A stretch of DNA of 64,000 nt from Cryptomeria japonica (lineage: Eukaryota; Streptophyta; Pinopsida; Cupressales; Cupressaceae). Position numbers and translations under genes: made by a program. The notes under the pieces were generated by a model. That model was not told the origin of the DNA. It saw only the letters and a list, made by a program, of their open reading frames with translations, and made no database searches. Within the stretch, counting starts at the first letter, position 1; every line of letters starts with the position of its first letter. The DNA lies in NCBI RefSeq assembly GCF_030272615.1, contig NC_081410.1, forward strand, positions 126,954,140 through 127,018,139, given 5' to 3'. This document shows, in pieces, positions 13,301 to 25,148 of the stretch.

Positions 13301-13655
13301 TTGCAATGATATTTTCCCGATTGTTGGCTCTAGCAATGCTCTTTTTCAATTTTTCATTCCTTTTTTAAAATGGAACATTAGATCTTAAATATTCCCTGTA
13401 CAAGTTGTGACCAATTAGAGGGGTGTGAAATATTCATAAAAATATTTTGACTAATATGTAGCAAGGGTTGCTCCTATCCATCAAGAATCATTTCTATATG
13501 AAATCATGACAAATAATTCTTGGATGTGCAATGGAAATACAAGAGACATTATTAAACAACACTTGTTAAAAAATTAGTTCAAGTCAAAAAAGTAGTTCAA
13601 GTCTAGTCTTGTACATCAAGAATGAATTTAATTTATCACTACTTGTCAACTACAA
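10365..13655. other. AT-rich DNA, no supported gene
   Basis: Only short open frames without recognisable motifs (the longest about 109 codons). No LTR, inverted-repeat or tRNA signature was recognised. Confidence 0.6.
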
Positions 13656-15480
13656 TACATAAGTTTTCTTTATTATGTTGGAAAAGAAGCATTATTTTTA
13701 ACTATAGAAAATTCGAACTTAGGACCATTGAGGTGCCTACAACATGGACTTTGTCATTAAACTAAGTGTCATTTGTCAAAACTTATGTTTTTGATGTCAT
13801 TCATAATATTATTATTTCTTTATTTGAATTATATAAGTTAAAAGTACACATTTTTCACATTTTATATGTTATTAGCTTATAGTTATAAAATCGGGAAGTA
13901 AATTTTTAGTAGTTTATTTTATTTCTGATATTCAAATTTTTTATTGAAAAAAACTTGCTTGGTTGATTATTTACTTTTTTAATTACCAAAACATTTGACA
14001 CATTATGCATAATATCAGTGCATAATTTAATTTTGTAAGTTGAAAGTAAACATTCAACACATTTCAAAATATCTAAAATTGGTAGAAAAAAAATTAATTA
14101 GTTGACTATTTGAATTATTAACCACTTATATGTTTAATATCACAATTCCCTATTCAACGGTTATTATATAAAGGGAAAGATAATTTAAAAATAATTTAAA
14201 TTCAAGTTTGAGAAATTTGTGTGTTTCTTTCTCTAGAAAGAAAGGATAAATGATACCCCACCTTTAAAATAAAATAAAGTTTTCATGGTTCTCAAAAGGG
14301 AAACTAGGGGTTGGTATGAATATGGCAAATCTTAAGGGACAAGTGTAGAGAATTAAAATGGTAGGGAAAAATCATTTTTTATCAAGCTAAACAATAAGGT
14401 AAAATTAAATTCTCTTTATGAGGATTAAACGAGAGTGTATATCAATGAAGTTTCATCTCTACTTTCAATATTGATTCATATTTTCCTTGCTCAAATTTAT
14501 AGAGAGAATAGTGGCAACCAAATTTCAAAAGTTCTTTAGATCTATGCTTCTATTAGAAGCAAGTATAGTTATTATTAGGAGATTTTTTATGAACTCATGT
14601 TAGGGAGAGCTCTTAGGTTTTTTTATTAAATGTTGGTGCTAGTGGTATTGATATTCTATAAGCATTGGAGCATGTATTAGTGAATGATTATGTAGTTATT
14701 CATCCTTTTTTATGTCAGTGAAAGTATAGGTAGAGGCTTTTTATTCTTTATATGGAAATGGAAAATGGATTTTATGATTTTATTGGGCTTGATTATCAAT
14801 TCTTTATGTTGGTTGTAGTGTCATTATCTTGAAGCTATGAGTGCCTCAAATTATAGCCTAAGAAAATTTTAAACGACAAGTTGAATTTGATGATAAAGGT
14901 AGTTAAAGTGGATCTTGGAGTGGATGAAAAAAGTACATAATACAAGAACTACAAAATCTAATGTAAATGATTCTATACCCAATACTAAGGGACTTGTACA
15001 TGATGTAGAGGTGAAGGAGAGCTTAGTAATTATGTTCCTTATGATTCTTAAAGAGTTAGAGGAGTCAACGAAGGATTTTGCACTTTGAAATATGGCTTGG
15101 GAGCCTAGTAAGAAGTTGTTTATTGGCTCAAAGGACATTGATATTTGAGATATGAAATCAAGAGTATCAACATCATTATGAGCATGTATATGAGATGGCC
15201 ATATACTACAAGGATAATTATTATAATTTAAGGTGGCTGGTAGTATCACACCATAAAATGAATATGACGTTATCCAAGGGTATGCTCTTCTAATTTTATA
15301 GTATGACAAAGTCATGAAGGCATTGTAGTGAGTAAATATTTCTTAAAGGTATCAAGTTTGTAGGGATAGAGAATATAACAAGGCCTCAAATTTTGTTTGT
15401 TGAGTTACCCAATATCTCTCACTCATGGGTTCCATCTAAAGGCATATAAGTGATCAAATACTTTGCCTTTGTGTGCTGGT
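13656..15480 (+). repeat. Interspersed repeat R, copy A, left half
   Basis: Shares long diverged similarity with 62209-63965 (copy C) and, from about 14150, with 31500-31743 plus 36819-38125 (copy B). Recognisable blocks include CCCTATTCAA, TTTGAGAAATTT and CAATATCTCTCACTCA. It stops abruptly at the hAT target duplication and resumes at 28602. The nature of R is unknown: no conserved protein frame or clear termini were found. The 148-codon open frame on the minus strand within it is not conserved in the other copies. Confidence 0.75.
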
Positions 15481-15494
15481 CAAGGATAATTTTA
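15481..15494 (+). repeat. Left terminal inverted repeat of hAT
   Basis: CAAGGATAATTTTA directly after the 8-bp target duplication. It matches 10 of 14 positions of the right end; the third and fourth bases differ from the usual CAG start. Confidence 0.7.
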
Positions 15495-15526
15495 AGAAAC
15501 CACCCCCTGGGCAACTGTGTAAAATC

Positions 15527-15880
15527 CTGGCGAATCGGACATTATTTTCGGGGGGAAATTTTCATATTGATGGCGAAATTTTTTTTAAAAGGGGGAAAAA
15601 AATTATTTTGTATTGGCAATTTTTTTCTAGGGTACGAAAATTCCATAAATTCTTGGCGAATAATACCTTGTTGTATGGGAAAAATATTTATTGTGGAAGG
15701 CAAATAATTTTTGTTAAAAAGAACAAATATATAATTGTATGAGTGAAAAATTTTACTCCGAAGGAAAAATTATTTAAATGTATTGGTGATTTTTATCCAC
15801 CGCTTGAAAATTATTTAATTTGTTTTCGTGAATATTTTGTTATTTATAGAAAAATATATAATTTATTGGCGATTTCTTGA
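15527..15880 (+). repeat. Left subterminal TGGCGAA-type motifs
   Basis: TGGCGAA or close variants (TGGCAAT, TGGTGAT, TGGCGAT) occur near 15530, 15571, 15615, 15653, 15782 and 15868. Such clustered motifs beside the termini are typical of transposase binding sites in hAT elements (family knowledge); binding here is inferred. Confidence 0.65.
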
Positions 15881-16383
15881 ATTCATTGCCATTAATAGAC
15901 AAGGCACATCACATCACATAAATTCATAATACAATGAGTCTGAACTCTGCACAATGTATCAATAAGAGTGACCTCTTTGACACGTGAAGGGTGACACATA
16001 CCTAAAATCTATCAATGATTTTAAACCGTTCGATGATCGTAGATCAATGGCTGAAGTTTTATTTTGGCCCAATTTTCTGAAGAGAACATAGCTCACCAGA
16101 AAGTGCCCGGAATGGAATTGAATTTAATAAACACATATCAAATGTCATGAATCACAATCGATAATTTCGTTCATTTAATAAATATCTTTTCAGTAATTGC
16201 AATCCACTCTATCCCCATGACTTCCAATGTGATACTTGCCAACTTGGTACTAGTTTATAGTTGTTTCCATTTTCGCACAATAGTGCATTTATGGGAAAGA
16301 TTTGTAGAGATAAGAAAGATTTTAAAAAATTTAAAGCAATTAATACGGTTAAAGAAGTAATTATTACAGTCAAGAGCTTCAAC

Positions 16384-16393
16384 TATTTATATA
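16384..16393 (+). promoter_or_regulatory. Candidate TATA box
   Basis: TATTTATATA lies about 140 bases upstream of ATG 16527, followed by a CT-rich stretch (CTTCTTTCATCTTC). Plausible for the small gene that follows; not otherwise supported. Confidence 0.35.
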
Positions 16394-16526
16394 CGATCTC
16401 TGCTTCTTTCATCTTCAATTAGCCTTTGTCATTTGGTAGATAAATCGTTGGAGCTACATTTAAATTCTTCCTCTAGTTTAGGTTTATAGACTTAGGTTGT
16501 TTAATTTGTTAATCTATTTTCTCAAG

Positions 16527-17101
16527 ATGGACACTCCCATCCACTTGAGAAGCAGTTTTGCAGAGGACCAGAGGGCCTTTCTAGGCTCCGTTAGAGACCC
16601 AACCTCCAATCAATTTGCAAGCAAGTTGGGTTGTTCAGCAATGAGGTTGTACGGATGGTGATGGGCAGAGAGTTTCTGCGAAACAAAAATAGGTACCGTG
16701 TTAACATGGACATTACATCTCGTTTCTTCGCATCTCTTGTGGACCTTGGAGGAGACAAGGTGGATATGCTGATGTTGTTGAGGAAGGTTTTTAAGGAAGA
16801 CTTCCTTGGAGATGACATTATTGTTGTCGTCCTTGCAGAAGTAGGGGTGGGGATCCCTTGGGTGAGTGAATTATCCAAGCTTCTCCTCCCTGACCAAATA
16901 GTGCTAGTGGCCAGGCAACTGTTTCTCCTAAACCTGAATGCGGAGCAGTTGACGTATCACAAGAAATGGGCACAGATTGGCAGGGAGTTCCTCCGGAAAT
17001 GGTTGCTCCTGGATGAATTTCCAAACTACATGTGGCTTGAAGAATTCTTTCAACTTATGCTATCTGAAGAATCCCACATGGAAGGAGGGCCAGATTCTTA
17101 G
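16527..17101 (+). pseudogene. Small unknown gene inside the hAT element, frameshifted
   Basis: ATG 16527 opens MDTPIHLRSSFAEDQRAFLG in one frame; near 16610-16630 the open frame moves to another and continues as LFSNEVVRMVMGREF to TAG 17099-17101, about 190 codons in all. The second part is rich in hydrophobic and acidic residues (DLGGDKVDMLMLLRKVF, VLVARQLFLLNLNAEQL) and looks helical, somewhat like a helical-bundle adaptor fold, but no family was recognised. A short intron instead of a frameshift cannot be excluded. Base composition is less AT-rich than its surroundings, which supports real coding origin. It may be a fragment of a host gene carried by the transposon or part of the larger reading frame downstream. 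Confidence 0.45.
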
Positions 17102-18229
17102 GGCAAAATTGTAAACAATTCCACTACTTGTGCCCTAGCCCTGCCCCCTGGGCCCCTAGTAGTTTTGTTTTCCTATGTCCTCGAACCCTAACAGGCTCAG
17201 TGCCAGTGGCTCACTCATTTTGGCTTTTAAGTTTTTGAGGGACTCAAGTCTCAAACGTAAAAATTGTAAATTTACAAAGCATACATATTAATGATAATTT
17301 TCCAAATTCTAGTTTGTTTCAGTTTGCCTCTTAGAGTCTTATGGATATAAATATTAAAAATGCTTTCTATAATTCTATTTCATTTTTATTAATTAAAGTT
17401 TTTCAAATGCTTTTTGTATATGAGCTACGCTATTTCAATTATTTGTTAAGCAATGGAAATAAATTTAATACTATGATCTTTTTTATGTAATGCTTCTTCG
17501 CCTATATTTAATGCTTCTTCCTCTAAATTTAGTTCGTTCTATTAATTATTTGTACATTGATTATGGTTGATTATAATTTTATAAATATATAGTTAAGATT
17601 TGAACTAAAACTCCAACTTACTTATATTAAACTAAATTTAATTATATTAAGTTTACTTATTATAATTATATTAAACTTACTTATTTTAATTATATTAAAT
17701 TAAAATCTATATTAAACTAAATTTATGTTGAACAGTGAACTTATATATATTTAGTCTTTATTTATTTATTAAATTAAAATTTATATTACACTAAATTTAT
17801 GTTGAACTTTTATATATATTTTTAAACTATTTTTTAAAATTATATATTGTAAACATATTTTTAAAGAATTTTGTTAAATTTTAAATTAATACACTAAATT
17901 TATGTTGAACTTATATATATATATTTTTAAACTATTTTTTAAAATTATATATCGTAAACATATTTTTAAAGAATTTTGTTAAACTTTAAATTAATATTTT
18001 AGATTTAATATTGAATGTTTTCTTTTTTATATTTAACGTTTACCTTTCAAATTGTATTTTAAAAATTCAAAAATTTATATTTATATTTAGTTATTTGTTT
18101 TATTCTAGAAACTAAGTTTCATGTTTCATAGTATTTTTCAATTTCATATTTTTACAAACAATATTAACATTAGATTTAATAGCTATCTCAAACTATTGCA
18201 CATCTTTAAAATTTAAATGTCTCTTATTA
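17102..18229. other. AT-rich spacer with a local duplication
   Basis: No gene supported. A segment of about 100 bases (ACACTAAATTTATGTTGAAC onward) occurs twice, near 17788-17882 and 17889-17984, differing at few positions. Confidence 0.6.
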
Positions 18230-19710
18230 TGGGACCGACAACATCTGACAACACTCAACAGGTACCATCGTTTGTTGAATGATCAAAGATCAACGACTTA
18301 GGGTAGATTTCGGCCCAAATGTGGGAAGTGAACACATTTGTGAGAACTTCACCCAGAATTTAACATTTTAAATTTAATTAAATATAATTAAAATTTAAGT
18401 CTATAAAGCTCTTTTTCGGGTGGAATTTTAAAATGATTAAATAGACTTAAAAAACAGACCCAAAAAGTGACACGAGTATGGTGACGTGCCAGAAAAATGA
18501 CAGAAGTCATGGGACCCATGACATCTGACAATAGGTACCATCATCCGTTGGATGAGCAAAGATCAATGTCTCAGGATGGATTTCGGCCCAAATGTGGGAA
18601 GTGAACACATTTGTGAGAACTTCATCTGGAATTTAACATTTTAGGTTTAATTAAATATAATTAAGTCTATAAAGCTCTTTTTTGAGCGGAATTTTAAAAT
18701 GATTAAATAGACTTAAAAAACAAACCCGAAAAGTGACAAAGTATGGTGACGTGCCAGAAAAATGGCAAAAGTCATGGGACCCACAACATCTGACAACATG
18801 TACCATCGTCCCTTGGATGAGCAAAGATCAATGAGTTAGGGTGGATTTTGGCCCAAATGTGGGAAATGAACGCATTTGTGAGAACTTCGCCCGAAATTTA
18901 ACATTTTAAATTTAATTAAATATAATTAAAATTTAAGTCTATAAAGATCTTTTTCAGGTGGAAGTTTAAATGATTAAATAGACTTAAAAAACAGGCCCGA
19001 AAAGTGACAGAGTATGGTGACGTGCCAGAAAAATGGCATAAGCCATGGGACCCACAACATTTGACAATAGGTACCATCATCCGTTGGATGAGCAAAGATC
19101 AACGACTTAGGGTGGATTTTGGCCCAAATGTGGGAAATAAACACATTTGTGAGAACTTCACCCGAAATTGAAACGTTTTAAATTTAATTAAATATAATTA
19201 AGTATATTTATGTTTAAAAAGATCTTTTTCGGGTGGAAGTTTAAATGATTAAATAGACTTAAAAAATAGACCCGAAAAGTGACACGAGGATGGTGACATG
19301 CCAGAAAAATGGCTGAAGTCATGGGATCCACGACATCTGACAACAGGTACAATCGTCTGTTGGATGAGCAAAGATCAACGACTTAGGGTGGATTTCGGCC
19401 CAAATCCGGGAAGTGAACACATTTGTGAGAACTTCACCCAGAATTGAAACGTTTTAAATTTAATTAAATATAATTAAGTCTAATATCCTCAGAATTTATA
19501 CTGAAGTAATGAGTATTTTGTCCTTCGGCATGGAATAGTTATTAATAATAATTAATAAAATTACAACATGATTCTAGATATTTTGCCAATTGCCATCGTC
19601 CGTTGGATGAGTTAAGATCAATGACTTAGGGTGGATTTCGGCCCGAATGTGGGAAGTGAACACATTTGTGAGAACTTCACTCAGAATTGAACGTTTTACA
19701 TTTATTGTCC
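18230..19710 (+). repeat. Tandem array of about 270-bp units
   Basis: Units start near 18231, 18510, 18777, 19047 and 19323, with a partial sixth near 19590. Each has GGGACCCACAACATCTGAC, CCGTTGGATGAGCAAAGATC, GGATTTCGGCCCAAATGTGG and TTTGTGAGAACTTCACCC in order. A related single motif (CGTTCGATGATCG then AGATCAATGGC) lies at about 16027-16070, nearer the left end. No coding potential. Confidence 0.88.
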
Positions 19711-19808
19711 TCAGAATTTATACTGAAGTAATGAATGTTTTGTCCTTCAGCATGGAATAGTTGTTAATAATAATTAATAAAATTACAACATGATTCTAGA
19801 TATTTTGC
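19485..19808 (+). repeat. Direct repeat of about 98 bp, two copies
   Basis: TCCTCAGAATTTATACTGAA through GATTCTAGATATTTTGCC occurs at about 19487-19590 and 19713-19809, with the last partial unit of the 270-bp array between. Confidence 0.85.
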
Positions 19809-20112
19809 CCTTTAGGTATTACTTTTCTACTTTTCAGAGTTTTCAAAATAAGAGACTCGTAAATCATAATCATATTTCATTTCATGGACAAACCTATAAA
19901 TTGAGGGAGATTCAGAAACAACTACTAGATTGAGGAATGCAAGTTGCAACAGAGACTGTCTGCGCCAATCTAGTGAAATAGAAATTATGGGTAAAATCTA
20001 GAACACCTACATCCTGCCTTTTTTGCTTTTGGTAATCTCATGGTCCAATTTGAGGGTTAGCTTTTTCAGGTTTTTATCTAGCATTATTTTGAACTATTAA
20101 CAATGATAGTGA

Positions 20113-23100
20113 TGGGGAAAATGGGAAGCAGTAGTTCAACAAGAAGCCAAGAGAAAAAAATACCTAACCGAACTGGTTAAAACACTAGGTTTCACTGATG
20201 AATACCATGATATTTATGACCCTGCTATCCATGGTGAAAAGCGTATCATACATATTAGATATGCATTGTCTAGTAAGGCGGTAGATCCATGCAGGGCAAA
20301 ATTTATTGTTTTCAACCCAATGTTACAACAAAGAACATATAAAATCGCATCGTGGGATGTTGGATTGGGAAGCATGGTGTTACCTAAAGTATTCCCTTGC
20401 CTTGATTTTGTCATGGTCTGTGCTAAAAATTATGATGAAGATAAAAAATCAATTGTCAATAAAAATACAAAAGAGGAAATTCTATCCATAAACGAGGAAG
20501 AATTTGCTTGTTTGTTGAACCTAGGATTTGAAGCCCAAAACTCAAACGTCCAAATTGACCTTGAAAAGCTGGTAGGGAATTATGAGAGTCTCGATCCAAG
20601 TCGCAGAGATTCATTTATCAAAGGTCTAATAAAGAGTGGTACTGGTATTGTGTTGGATCAGAATCATAAGCCTCCTTATGATTCTAAGATTTTTGTTCCA
20701 TGGGTTGGGGATACTTTTTCCTTGTTGTCAGTTTGCTTGGGATTGGAAAATGATAGGGAAGTGGGTGCAAACCTTCTTGAAATGATTAATATTATCCATT
20801 GTGTAGGTCAGCCAGTAAGATATAATTTTATTGAGCACATCGTAAAATCCATGCAAAAATAATTACTAATGATCAAAAAAGGTTCTTGTAAGACATTTAG
20901 GTTCTCATCCTACTTGTTCTATCTCCTTCTATGCAAGTATCGTGCAATATTGGAGACCAACAAGCTTCAAATTGTGAGCTATAAGATTGATGAGAAGACT
21001 GGGAAGAGAACAGATTGTCCAATATATGATTGGACACCAAAGATAAGGATGCATGATAACAAAAAGAACTACAACCATTTTGTAGACTTCTTTTTGGCAC
21101 CAATGCATAATGAAATTACAAGCACTCCAATGCCCAGGTTGCTTGTGTCTTGTAGAGATTACATTCAACTCGAAAGTCAAATAGAATTGGCTGATTGGTT
21201 CTTCATGGAAGAATTCATTGTGTTAAGGTTTTACGGATCGACAGTAAAACCATACAGACTTCCAATACATGTGACAGAGAGGGTGTTTGCATTAGAGTAT
21301 GTACGACAATTGGAGAGCATAGATAGGCACTTCCATGGTCAGCAAAAGAAGAGCATATTTCCTTCCTTTCCTTTCTCATGTGGAGGGTTCACATTTGAGA
21401 GAAAAGCATTCAATGTGGCACATGATTTTTTGACAATTTTTAACTTTGGTGATGAGGGTCTCTGGCAGTATGATCCAATCAGTTTAGTTCAAGCAAGGCT
21501 TAAGAAAAATGGGAACTCTTCAGCGTTATGTCAACATGAAAGTAAACCATTGCTAGAAAAGCTTAGAAACATGGACTCCTGGGATGAGGTTAAAAAAGAG
21601 ATGGAGAAAATTGCATCTGACAATAACATTTCAACAGAAGAAATTTCATCACAAATTAAGGCCTTGTACACATAGAGGACAACAAAGGAGGGCCAGGGCA
21701 TCCAAAATAGGAGGTCCTATAGTTTCTACCTAAAATCTGCTAATCCATCTAAGAAAATTATTCCCAAATCAATTTTGCATGAATGTAAAGAGAATTATTG
21801 GACTCAAACCAAAATAAATGATTTTTGGACTATGAGGAGGAATCTCAATGGACCAAAGACAAGTGCAAAATTTGAGACCATCAATGAGGATGGAGAGTTT
21901 AGCAAATTAAGGAATATGGAGCATCCCACAACAATACATGATAGAAGTGAAGATGATGATCAGTATGAGGTTGAGCCCACTCAAACAAATACTACAGTCC
22001 CTAAAATATTAGGTGCAGTCCATGAGGCAATGAAAGATAAATATAGCAAAGGGGCAAGCATTGTGGAAAAAATGGGTTTTGAAGGTGGTGGTCTAGGTCC
22101 CAGAGGAGAGGGCATTTGGTATCCACTTCAGGTACAACTTCCATTAGGGTCAAAATTAAAAGGTCCTGTTAAGCAAGTCATTGGACTTGATTCTTTAGAT
22201 TCATCACTGATAGGCACTACTCATTACCCTCAGGGTCCACCTACATTTGTTTCAGGTTCAAATCTACAACCACCATCACATCATGGTATTCCCATTGGTG
22301 GTGAATCAAGTGCCACTACCATTGGTGGGGAATCTGGGGATAGTATTCCTATTATTGTTCAATCAAGTGTCATTGTGATTGGTGAGGTTGGCATGGGTAC
22401 TACTACTGATACTAGTTGTCTTGGTGTTGGACAAGGGAAACAACAAAAAATCTCCCGCAAGAGGCCACTAGTGGTAGATACTCAATCTCATACTATTGAG
22501 AATCCTATATCAAGTGCCACTGACACTACAAATCAATCATTTGTAGCTTCAGATCACACACCTCAAAAAATTATGAAAACTACACATGAAAGTGTCAGTG
22601 GGAGTAGGACAGGATCATGAACTGTTGTTGGTAATCCTAGTCAAGCATTAGTTAAAACCACAAGAATAAGTGGAACTGGAGCCTATGGTATTCCTATGTC
22701 ACCTTTCAAACATTCAATTGCTTTAGCAAGCCTAGATTTTCAATTTTGTGATTATTATGAAAAATATGAACACACAACAAAAGAAAATAAAGAAAAAAAG
22801 AAAGCATTTCATAGGGTTTCCCTGACTGAAGTTGTAAACGAACAACCTGCAAGGAACAGGGTATTTCCAACATATGACCCACAGAAAGATATGATGGAGT
22901 TCATGGTTGTTATGCCCCTGGCCCCAACTAAAGATAAAAATCCACCACACAGTTAGATCGATCCCTCTGAATTTCAAGTTAGCACCCTCCAAATGGATTT
23001 TTCCAAAGTACATAATGTGAACAAAATTAGTGTGTCAAAAAGGACTAACGAAGTGGTCTACACTTCATTGCTAAAGGTGGAGAGAGAAAAAAATAAACTG

Positions 23101-24195
23101 GAGAAACACATAGAAAAGTTATAGGTAGACTTGGAAAATGAAAAATCAAGGAGGAAAGCAATAGATAGCAAGTGCAATGATTATAGAAAAGGATAAAAAA
23201 TTCAGGCTCTGCAGTAGAAATTGTAGAGCGGGAGAAGATGGATGCAAAATTGAAGGACCTGACAAAAAAACTGGCTAAAAGCAGTAAAAAATTTGATGAG
23301 GAAAGAGCCAGTTTTCAAAAATTATACAAAAGTTATGAGTCTGCTGCTGCCGAAATGAGAAAATTATAGGACTTATTGGATCATGGGAAGGAAAAAGAAA
23401 AACATTTGCAAGAGGAAGTAGAGGAAGAAAGAAAAAAATGTGCACAAATGAAAGAAGACCTGCACAATGCAAATGATAAAATAAAAACTTTGGAGGATAG
23501 ATTGAAAGGTAATATGAAAAATACAACGAAGTATATACAAGAAAACATTTGGCGGCAAATAATGCAGAGGAGTGACAAGTTGTGTGAATGGTTTCAATTG
23601 ACTGAAAGTCTGAGACTAATTTATATGAAAATCAAAGGGCACTATGAGAAGAACACGCATGTTTATTCAAAAGAGGATATGGCAAAAAATATTCTGAAAG
23701 TAGTTTACAGTTCCAATGACAACTACTTGGCATCCAAGGGAATTAAGAGCCGCATTGATGCCACAGTTAAGACATCATCTATCATTCAAAAAGGCCAGAA
23801 GCTAAGGGAAACATCAGAAGTTATGAAAAATTATGGAAAAAAGATCTTTAAGCTTCGAGAAAAGAAAAATAATTTGATTAAATTTGGTTTGCCTAAGACT
23901 GTTGACCCATAAAATAAATTCATTAGAGAAGAAGCTTACAAAAAAAGCATGGAGATAAAAATCAAGTCTGATTTAGACTTGCTTCCAAAGGACACAACTC
24001 CCTAAAGCTTTCTGGAATTCATCTAACCATTTACAACTCTAAATTCGGTATTGGATGAAACAGTGATGTCAAGTAAATCTTCTAAATATGGAATGTTGAC
24101 GAAGTTGGAGTTGACTTTCCATAGTTTACAAAATATTGACCTTCCATCAGACGAAGAGTGGAGCGCCCTACAAAATCTGGCACAAAAATCTTAAG
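20113..24195 (+). pseudogene. Very long unknown reading frame in hAT (G-patch-like, coiled coil)
   Basis: One frame stays open in content from about 20113 to about 23190 and, after a frameshift near 23195-23220, on to TAA 24193-24195, about 1360 codons. It is broken by stops at 20860, 21673, 22618, 22954, 23122, 23367, 23910, 24003 and 24024. The protein reads on across each stop without change of character. N-terminal third (YLTELVKTLGFTDEYHDIYD onward) and middle (GSCKTFRFSSYLFYLLLCKY, IYDWTPKIRMHDN) match no family I know. Near 22060-22135 KMGFEGGGLGPRGEGIWYPL resembles a G-patch motif, an RNA-binding module. A low-complexity Thr/Ser/Gly stretch follows, then a long charged coiled coil (about 23060-23520) and a C-terminal part near LEFI, SVLDETV and LPSDEEWSALQ. 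No introns are needed. The true start is uncertain: no good in-frame ATG precedes 20113. Function unknown; a second transposon gene or captured host gene are both possible. Confidence 0.6.
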
Positions 24196-24592
24196 AATCA
24201 TAGTATGTATTGCACAATTTTCTTCTTTTACTCTTAATTTCAAGGTTTTATGTTTTTTTTGTTTGCTATTTTGCTAATCCAACCTATGAATCTATGATGC
24301 ACAGTGCTAAACTTCAGCCAGTAAATTTGTATTCTCAAATTCTCTCTTGCTTTAACATTTATGCATTTCTCTATTTATGATTAGTAGGTTTTAGGCACTG
24401 CTATTATCTATGTTTAATTTGTCATGGCATGAATTAATATTTAATTTTGAGCTCTATTTTTTGAAAAGGAGACATCAAACATGTAGCAGATGTTAAATTG
24501 CTAATACGGTCTATGATGGCCATATAAATCTATGCTGAGTTTGTGATTTTGATGTTCAGTCTTCACACATTGCAAACTTGCAATTCGACCTG

Positions 24593-24810
24593 AAGTTGTT
24601 GTTGCTCCCTTGTTTCTATAAAAGAGAATTCAAGGTCATTTGCAAAGGTAACTGAAACTTTGTATTTACTTTTGCATGGACATTGGAGAATCGCACAGGA
24701 GCTGTTGTTGCTCTCTTGTTTCTATAAAAGGGAATTCAGGGTCATTTGCAAAGGGTTCTAAAACTTTATATTCACTTTTGCAATTTGCATGGAGAATCAC
24801 ACAGGTTGGT
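24593..24810 (+). repeat. Direct duplication of about 110 bp
   Basis: GTTGTTGCTCCCTTGTTTCT through GAGAATCGCACAGG is followed by a second diverged copy starting near 24703. A nearby shorter pair (ACTATTGAATGAATTGTATC) is at about 24816 and 24891. They lie between the two convergent broken genes. Confidence 0.8.
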
Positions 24811-25148
24811 GTATTACTATTGAATGAATTGTATCATATGGCTATATTTTGAAAGAATTAATGAAAATCTAAGTTCTCGACATGTGTATTACTATTGGAT
24901 GAATTGTATCATATGGTTCTGAAATGCATCACACAGATTTGAGACTCAAACATGTATAAATAAACAATAAACATCTCTGTATCAATAAACACATTATGGT
25001 TTTTTTTTTATTATGCTATTTTAAATTTGGAAATAGAAAGTTGAAAAATACAATTACAAATCAATATTAAATTCTAATTGCAAAAATTAATATGCTTTTG
25101 TAATATGAATGATGAGATATAGTAATAAGATTAATAAATACCAATCTC

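Noticed and set aside
14869..15315. 148-codon minus-strand frame
   Set aside because: The same region in repeat R copy B does not keep the frame and no motif is visible.
18230..19710. CRISPR-like or satellite interpretation of the 270-bp array
   Set aside because: Units are long, contiguous and diverged, without short spaced repeats, and the context is a plant transposon.
20101..20190. MGKMGSSSSTRSQEKK start for the long hAT frame
   Set aside because: It is in another frame and stops after 22 codons; the upstream extension of the long frame begins at 20113 without an ATG.
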